Shown one piece after another: positions 28,601 through 37,600 of a stretch of 64,000 nt of DNA. Source of the DNA: Tachypleus tridentatus. Its lineage: Eukaryota > Arthropoda > Merostomata > Xiphosura > Limulidae. The translations under genes and the position numbers were made by a program. Location of the stretch: contig NC_134825.1 of the NCBI RefSeq assembly GCF_004210375.1, positions 63,975,558 through 64,039,557 of the forward strand. The letters run 5' to 3'. Every line of letters begins with the position of its first letter. Position 1 is the first letter of the stretch. Under the pieces are notes generated by a model that was given only the letters and a program-made list of their open reading frames with translations, had not been told where the DNA came from and did not search any database.

Positions 28601-31600
28601 ATTAAGACAAGTCTTGTTATTGAATACTGGCAGAATTTCCCCCATGAGTGTAGCAGTATAAAGAATTCCTAAGCATAGGCCTAGTGTAAATATTAGTTTG
28701 GAAAAAATTTATAGAATTTTGTGCAATTTAACATAAGTTATTTATTATATTTTAAAACTGAAACCAATTTGTTAATGTAACTTTGCAAATCTCTAAAAAT
28801 TATGATGATGGAAGTGCATTTTCAACCTAGTGTTTTAATTCAACATATTACAGTATGTTTGTAATTACATCTAAATATTTTTTTAATATATATACTATCT
28901 TAAATAATAATATTATTCATTATTAGTACCATATAAATTGCTTAGGTAAAAATGTATTTCAAAATTATCAAACTGTAACTTTTAAATCACTGGATATATG
29001 TAACTTCATAGTTCTAAACAACTAGATTAACCTTAATCTGGAAGACATTTTTCATTGAAAATATAGCATCTGTGCCACCCGACAAAAATAGCTCCAAGCG
29101 TCATCTTTCAGCACCAGAGTATCTAGAAAAACGAAAACAAGAAAGAAGAAAATCAGAGATTAGCTTGAATAAAGCTTTCAAGTTAAAGAAAGGTAATTAT
29201 TTATTGGTATAATTGTATAGATCTTTACAAATTATAACTCTTTTAACTTATTGTATTGTTTCAACATGTTAATATGTAAGTTAATTTTATATGTATCTTG
29301 AAGTTGTATTATTCTTTTTTCTAACTAATGAAGTAGCTAAGACACTACTAACTAAAATTTTATTCATGTGTGATACGATTTTTTTGAAGTTAATCAAAAC
29401 AACTTTAGTTTCATTCATGTATTTCTTAATTTATTATAAACTGTATCAAACATTTCAAGAGCATTTAACTTCCCAAATGTTTATAAAAATTCAAAATAAT
29501 GTATAGGTATATCCTATTATAACGTCTAATATAAAAACTAAAATAGTTTACAAACTTGACAGTCCAATGAAGCTACAAATTTCTGATAGTAGCTAACATA
29601 CTATAGTATCATAGTATGAGGTGAAGCTTCCAATTATTTTACAAGAATTAATAATGAGACTTTAAAATGTTTCCATACTCAAAATAGATTTCATAGCAAA
29701 ATTTTCAATTTTATGCTAAAATTGGATTTGAAGATTTCTAAATATGTACATCTTGGACTTCAAATTTACAAACTATGTGGCAGTTTTTCTGATAATGGCT
29801 TTTTAAATGCTTTCCTATTTCATTTTCAAAATACTACTTAATAAGCATAAATGAGTGAAAGTTTGTTTTAGTCATAGGTCAAGATCTAGTTGTCCATAGC
29901 ATAAGATGTTAAGTAGTAACTACAGTCCAATTTTATTTTGGTTATTATTTTTAAAAAAATCACTTTAAAACTACATGTTTATTGTTTACAAAACAATGTG
30001 GGATGTTTTAACATGGTGCATATATTTGAGCTGCTTCACTGTAACCTAATATAATTTTGTAATTTTATTGTTCTTTTCCCTAATAATTAATAAAAAGTGA
30101 AACTTTGCATCACTGAAGTAAAAAGTCAACCTTATTAATTTTTGATATAATAGTTCAATAATTTATTAATTGTTTTTACCTCAGTGTTGAACTATGTCTC
30201 TGTATGAAGATATAATCATATGAAGTCGTGAAGATATTAAACATTTACTAATGAGTTTTAATGGTTATTATTTCAGGAAACAAGAAGGTAAGACTTCATA
30301 ATGCACATACTTTCTCTTCTACTTCAGCAAGAAGTAATTTTTCAGCTAATAGAGAATAATGAAAAATTTTAATCCAGTTCAAAATGTATTTCAATACAGA
30401 TAAAAAGGTATGTTATTTTTAATTATAGTAGGTTTGACAAGGAAAAAGAATTAGCAAGTAAGAATATAAGTTTTCTAGCAGACATTTATTTTTATGGTCT
30501 CTTTGAGATATAAAAGAATTAAACATTAAGAAAGATTTTTTTTAAATGGGTCTGAGGAATCAAGTTATTAATTAGATAACATTCTGTATTATTCCTAACT
30601 AAACTAATAAAAGCTATTCAAGCTCAAACAGTAGTTCTCAGCTGGTCATGTTATGTAATGTAAACAAGTGCTTTTACTGTACAAGTTGTACTACTGCATC
30701 TAAATATGAGATATATCTGGAAAGCTAGACATCTCCAAACACAGATAAACTACACAAAGCCCAAACTGTCATATGCCTAGAGATGTATAAATTTTCAATG
30801 GGTAAAGTTATCAAGTTGCCTAATAGAACATTGTTTGAAAGTACAGTTGTCAGCTTGTCAAGGAAGAAAATTTCTATCCAATGTCAGTAAATATGGTTCA
30901 TTTCACAACCAGCTAAGAATATTATGAAAATGATTTCTTTTGTATTTTTTTTTAAATGATGTACAGTTCTAAAAGCACTTGAGCAGTTGATATTTCACTG
31001 TCTGATTTGACAAATGATTTATATAAGTATACTACTGTAAATAATACTGTTATAATTAGCTCTATTTTTTAACTTACATAATTGATCAAAATTGTAAAGT
31101 TTTTAAGCATTATGCTCCTTCTTACACCCCCTGCTAGTACAGTGGTATTTCTCTGGATTTACAACTTTAAAATCAGGGGTTTGATTCCCTTCAATGGGCT
31201 CAGCAGATAGCTCAATGTGGCTTTGCTATAAGAAAACACACACACTTCTTCTTAGAAGATTATTATTATTTGTTTATAATCATACATTGATGAAGGAGTT
31301 ACATGACTTTCTCTTTGAATGCTTATGTTTCTAATTAAAAATCCTCTATATCTAGTATAAAATATAATGTTTTGACTGTTTTTGTTTACTTGGTAAACTA
31401 TTTTTGATAAAGTTCAATGGTGTATTCTGTTGAAATTCACTTATATTCTTAGCTTATGTCATAAATATAATTTATTAGTATTGATCTTTAAAATCAAATA
31501 AGTATCGACTACTAATACACCCTGATTGATGTATACAATTTTTAATTTTCAAGACCACTCTGTTTTTTTAGCTTCAGTCTTGAAAATATACAACAACAAG

Positions 31601-34600
31601 ATCAAAGATGTTGTAAGATTCCTGCATAATATTTATCACATAGAAAATTACTTTTTTATAAGCTCAATAATTTTATATTTAAAAAATGTTGCTATTTTAT
31701 CTTGTGTATTTGATTTAACTGCTCCAAACTGTCCTGTTTCAAAGAGATTCATATGTTCATTTGTTATTTTTTGTTTTTTGGGGAAAAGAATTAGTGAAAC
31801 CTGTGAGAAAAATCTTGAAGACTTCAGTAACCAATGTAGTATTCACAATGTATCCCTACTTTGAGGAACACTTTTCTTTATTAAGAATAATATCCACATT
31901 TATAACTATATACTAATGATATCTAAAAAATAATGATATATTGAAAAAAACTTGTAACATGTTTTACTAAGAGTTATTAGTAATTACCAGTCAACATCAG
32001 TTTAATATAAATGACAGAGAACATAAAACCAAGAGCAAAGTAATACAGTAATTTATTTTTAGACTTGAATCACTGAAAGTAAATATATAACACTAGCAAC
32101 TTTTTGAAATTCGAAGTAAATATTTCATTTCTCTGAAAGCCTGAAGATAGTGCAATGTTTTGACTCATTCATTGAATAATTTTAGGATAAGGAATCTTGC
32201 TTTGTTGTTGTTTTTTTAAATGCCATATATCCCTACAACAAGAAGAAATTCAAAATTTTCCAAAAAAATTCTTGTTTTCAATCACATGGCAGCATAGTAG
32301 CTGGTATGGTTCTTGGGCAGATAATAAGACTTCTGGTAGAAAATGATTTCAGTTTCAGATACATGTTTATAAATATATATAAATATTTTTACAACAGAGA
32401 AAAAAAAATTCATTATATGTTGTTGTTTTTTTCAGAATGACTCTCTGCTCAGTCCTAAAGGAGTAAGTTATGGTTTCTGTTACATATTTCAATATACTTA
32501 GGCCTAAAAGTAAAACAATATTAAAAATATCTAAAGCTAATTTTGAAAATATTTCAGCTACAACTTTTAGATATTTATAGTGTAGAAGTGAATTTCTCTA
32601 ACATAATATTTGTCTATCCTTTTAAACTAATTGAAATATATCACAGTATAATTTCTTATACACATTTCTTATCATTCTCTCTACAAATAATTGCTTACAC
32701 TGAATTATACGTACATAATATATATACATACAAAAATGTGTACCTGAGGCATACATTTTCTGTGTTTTTTTTCAAATTTAAGTAGGTAAGGTTTATCTGT
32801 ACATTTCATTTAAATATTTTATTTTGAAAGATCAAAATTACATTAAACTTTGAACTTTCTCACTATCATACATGGAAACAATTGAGGAATTAAACTTTTT
32901 TTATAGTTTCTTTCATTAAAAGCACCTAATAAATGTGTACTAAGATACAAAAACAGGTTTGTAAACTTGAGAGCAAAAAACCTTGGAAATTATCCTCCAT
33001 ATTTGAAATTTATATGATAAAAATACATAATAGCTGAATATAAACAATGTAGTAGGTACAATAATTTATCTCAGGGTCACACTTGTATAGAAATTTGAAC
33101 ATGAGTTTGTACTTTTCATTTATGTCATTGACTTTTGTTTAAAGTTATTATTCTGCAAAAGGCAATTTAACTTTAATTTATACAAAATTTCAGAGACTTA
33201 TTTATATTTTTATATATTTGCAGTCTCCAGCTGAAAAACGTAGGGGAAGAAAATCTCGAAGTGCCAGTCATGATGCTACTGCATTTCTTTCAGTTCCTAC
33301 TCACAATTTACACAGTGAGGAACGCCGAGCTAGTTTTGACATTGCCTGTAGTCCAACACAAAGGAATGAATTTTGTTATGATAGGCCAAATAAAGCCAAT
33401 GTGAGTGTTCAAGTTCTTTCTATCCATTTGTAGCTTTCATGGCATAATTTAAATTTCCATTAACATAATACTCTTGCAGTATGTTAAATTGTTTTAAAAA
33501 ATGTTTATTTTAAAAAAAAAAAATTTTTTTTTTGCTATTACATTGTCAGTCCAGATTTTATGACAGAACTGGAGTTCATTTTTCTTATTCACCCCCAATT
33601 TATATGTGTAGTTTTAAACATTCTTCTGGAACTTCTCATGCAGGAAATAGGCAGTTGTAATCACCATCTATAATTTAATCCTTTTATTTTTACCAAACTT
33701 TTAAGTGAAATAATTATGTTAATAACTGCTATGATATTAAATTTAACTTAATTTTAATTCTTATTTGAAAAGTACATTATGGCAAGTTTGGAGAAATTAT
33801 TATTCATGGCAATTTTTCATTTCAAAGGTGATCTTAAATTACTTGTTTAGGCAAAACTTGTATTATGTCATAAATATTGTACCTTTGTGTAGAAATGAAA
33901 TGTGAAACCTAATTTGTTTTAGGATTTGCCATATATCACTAAGTTAGACTGGGGGCAAATTTCAGTGAAGAAAGGCTTAGTATTTATTTTCTTCACCATA
34001 ATGCACATTTATGCTTATAACAACAACTGTTATCTTTCAAAAAGTATGTCTGTGGGACAGTATGGAATAATTAACTGTTAATATTAATGTTTCTTATTCA
34101 ATATACCTGCATTAAGGTAGATTAATTGTGGCCACTAAGAGGTATTACAAATGCCATACACATAAATTGTACTAATGTGCTTTTACAAATCTTAATATAG
34201 TGAGATAAGTACAGTAATTAAATTTTTTTGTATAAAAAGGTATCAGTAAGTACGTGATAAAATTAACTTGCAATTTTGAATCACTGGTGTATCTCAAGAA
34301 TAGTGTAATACAAAGAAATATGATATCACATTACATTAATTATGTAAAATGAAAACTATTACAGTGAAAAATACATTGTTTTATTCTGATGATGAATTCT
34401 GATGGAATAAATAATAATGAGAAATAATAGTGAAACATTGAAACTTCTAAGGCTCTATATTATTTCCCTTTGATGTGGATTCCTGTAAGTGGTGAGGAGA
34501 TCTCCCAGAGAAGGTTCTGTATTTTCAGTTTACCTTCTCTGGGGTCTGAACATCCACATGTTTGCCATGCATAGTGACCCACAAAGGGGAGGAGAGGATC

Positions 34601-37600
34601 CTGGTGGTTAAGAGGTCCAACTCATACACATCACTTTAGCCTTGAATTCTTGTAGGTGGTTTGGCTTAGGGTAACCTACCAGGGTTAGTCAACTTATCCT
34701 AGGGTGAGCCAAGTACAAGTGTTGAGCATTCTCAATGGGCATTGTGGACATCATGACTGATGCTGGTGTTTGAGTACAGTGGTCAAGAAACTCTGGCAGT
34801 GCTGCAATATCCTTATTTGGCATTGTAGTGCATTTCATTGTAGGACTCCATGATGGGTGGTGTTAGTGGACATTGAATCTTCTTTTATTTATTATGGATG
34901 CCACAGTGCTTGAAAAAAAAAAAACAGCTTATAGGTAAATGACCATGCATAGACAAACCTGTTACACAGCCACCACCACCATCAGACCCTGTAACTTGAT
35001 TTTTAATCCTTCATTTTTATCTGACAAATCATTCAGGCAAATGTTTCCCTTTTTTCATTCAGAAGGGATTAGAGGCACTAGCCAGTTCTTCCAAGTCTGT
35101 CAAGAACTACATTCTGGGGACATCTTGGTAGAAACATCTACACCAAACTCTTCCTGAATTCTAAGGCCATTGGGAATATACCCATTAACAATACTCCTCA
35201 CGCTACTCTGAATTCCTCCCGAGGAGTGATCCTTGAAAGGGATTTGAAGAACATCCTCGGACTGATAATCCTTGCTGGTTTCTCCAGCTAGGGCATTTTC
35301 ACTGTGCATTGTATCTTCACTTGCAAGGATGGAATTATGTTGCCAACTAATTTTGATGTTTACATCAACACGTTCACCTACCTCTGTCAAAACAGGTTAT
35401 CTAAACTTTAAGGCACAACCTTACATTCTTAACCCTCTTAGATGTTTCCAGTGCCAGTGGTTTAGTTACTCAAAGAAAACTTGTAATGTTCTGTGATATG
35501 CTTGTTGTGGTGGCAGAGAACAAAATTCCTATGAATGTGACTCACTGCATTAATTGTAATAGTTCCCACCCCTCATTCTTTCATTATTGTGCCAGGTTGG
35601 TGGAGAAGAAAGAGGTACAGCATTTAAAAACTTAACAAAATTTCTTACCTCAAGGCTAGAAAGTTATTATCCCTAACTCCATCTCAGAAATGTGCTGCTG
35701 CACTGCATTCTACTGCTACAGTGGGAGTGCAAACAGATCTTTCCATGCCTCTAACAGAGTCATTTGCAAACTGTTTTGAGGAAGTAGAATTTGATTTCAT
35801 GTTTTTAGTATAACAAGTTAGGTATTGTAATTCAAACTTATTTCATTGTCACTGCAGAACTAGGTTACTTGTTTTTTTTAAAAAATAAAATCTATATCTA
35901 AATACCTCACATAATATGAATTAATCTTTATTTTCAACAATCAGGAAATTTCATTCACATATTTATTTCTTACAGATGACAAAAAACAATGCTGAAGATT
36001 CTGACTGTGTTTTTGTCAGAAAGAGATCTATGTCACTATTTCCACCGTCTATCCACAAACCAGATGAAGGAGCCACCAATGATACTGACAATGAAAGCAT
36101 TTCATCACATATCCCTGACGTTCAAAAAGAAAATACAAATAGAAGGCGTTATTGGAAAGCATGGAATAGCCTGCCAGATGAAGCAACAGATAATGAGATG
36201 GAAGACAACTATGAACGGATTGATATAAATCGTATCCTTCAGCTCTGCCCTCCTCCAAGACCAGCCAGAACTGAGGAAGAAATACTAGAAGATCTTGCTG
36301 GAGAGTATGTTACCTTTGTCTTTGCACATCGATATGCTTGTAGGGACCTAGATAATTCAAATCAGAAGTGGAGCTCATTACCTGTAACACCTCATATTTG
36401 TGAAAATGCACTTGCTGATCCATTAAATCAATCTACAATTTCGACAAGAAACAGAAGACAATCAATAAGTAATTCAGCATCATCATCATCTGTAAGTACT
36501 TCTATGGCAAGTTCTTGTAATCAAAACTGTAAAAAACATGGTAACTATGACAATCTAATGAACCTATGGAATAAATTAGGGACTGTAGAAATTAAAACAG
36601 ATAATAGTGAAGAAACTGGTAGCACCTCAAGTGAATCATCATGGAAGCAGAATGCTGCTCTTCGAAGAGTTCAGTCCTTCACTGGAATAGCCAAAGCCAA
36701 AGTTGCTTCCCTTCATCAATCACTTTCATTTCGACAGCAATCTACAAACAGCTCTGGCTTGCCTCCAAAACCTAAAATAGTACCTCGGCCAAAAAATAAA
36801 AGGAAAGATTATGAAGAGATTACTTTGTTCTCCATTCCTCCTCCTCCTGTCTCCCATTCCAAAGAAAGCTCCAGTCCAACTACTCCAGCAGTGTGGTTAA
36901 AACAGCAACAGAATCATTTGGTAGAGTCTTCAAGTAAGTGTGGGTCTTTGCCCAGTGGCTTCCATCTTGACCATGGTTACAATGACATGGGGCCAAACAA
37001 ATCAACAAGTCACCTTGATGTTGAAAAAGGCAGGATGAGAGTGGAAACAAGTCATAATCTTTATAGTGACCATAGGCCATTCACAAATGCCTCAGACAAA
37101 CCCTTATGTGATTTTATGGAGGACCTTGAGGAGTACATAGCTTCAGCTTCTTATAGAAAGCAGCACGATTTTAGGTTTCCAGTAAATTCTGAAGATAGAC
37201 TGGCAACATGTGCTACAACACCTGCAGCTAGTATGGAGAATATGTCTATTCATCCTGAACACAAGGTATACAGACAGGTAGGCTCTAGATATGCTACTCT
37301 CAGAACTGTAATATCCAATGTTAGTTCAAAGATATCTTTTCTTAAAGCTAATTTTGGGTCTCCCATGACTGACCAGTCAGATAATAAATCTGTGATGTCA
37401 AACATTAGTGATTCTTCTTCAAGATTAGAGAGCATGGATGAACGTCCTGTGTGTTGTTCAACTGCTAAATCTAACCAGGAAAGTGATACAAAAGTTCTTA
37501 AAACCCGTTTTGGCAATTCTATTGCCAGAGCATATTCTACTATGAGGAAGCAGCGACTCTCAAAAGATGAAGAGACTAGAGAAAGCAAATCCATTCCAAA

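Noticed and set aside
29597..29618. Short inverted repeat CATACTAT and ATAGTATG
   Set aside because: It is eight bases per arm in AT-rich intron sequence and expected by chance.
35100..35390. Antisense open frame of 96 codons
   Set aside because: It is the mirror of the decayed LINE ORF1 on the + strand.
37250..37594. Antisense open frame of 114 codons
   Set aside because: It is a shadow of the long terminal GEF exon.
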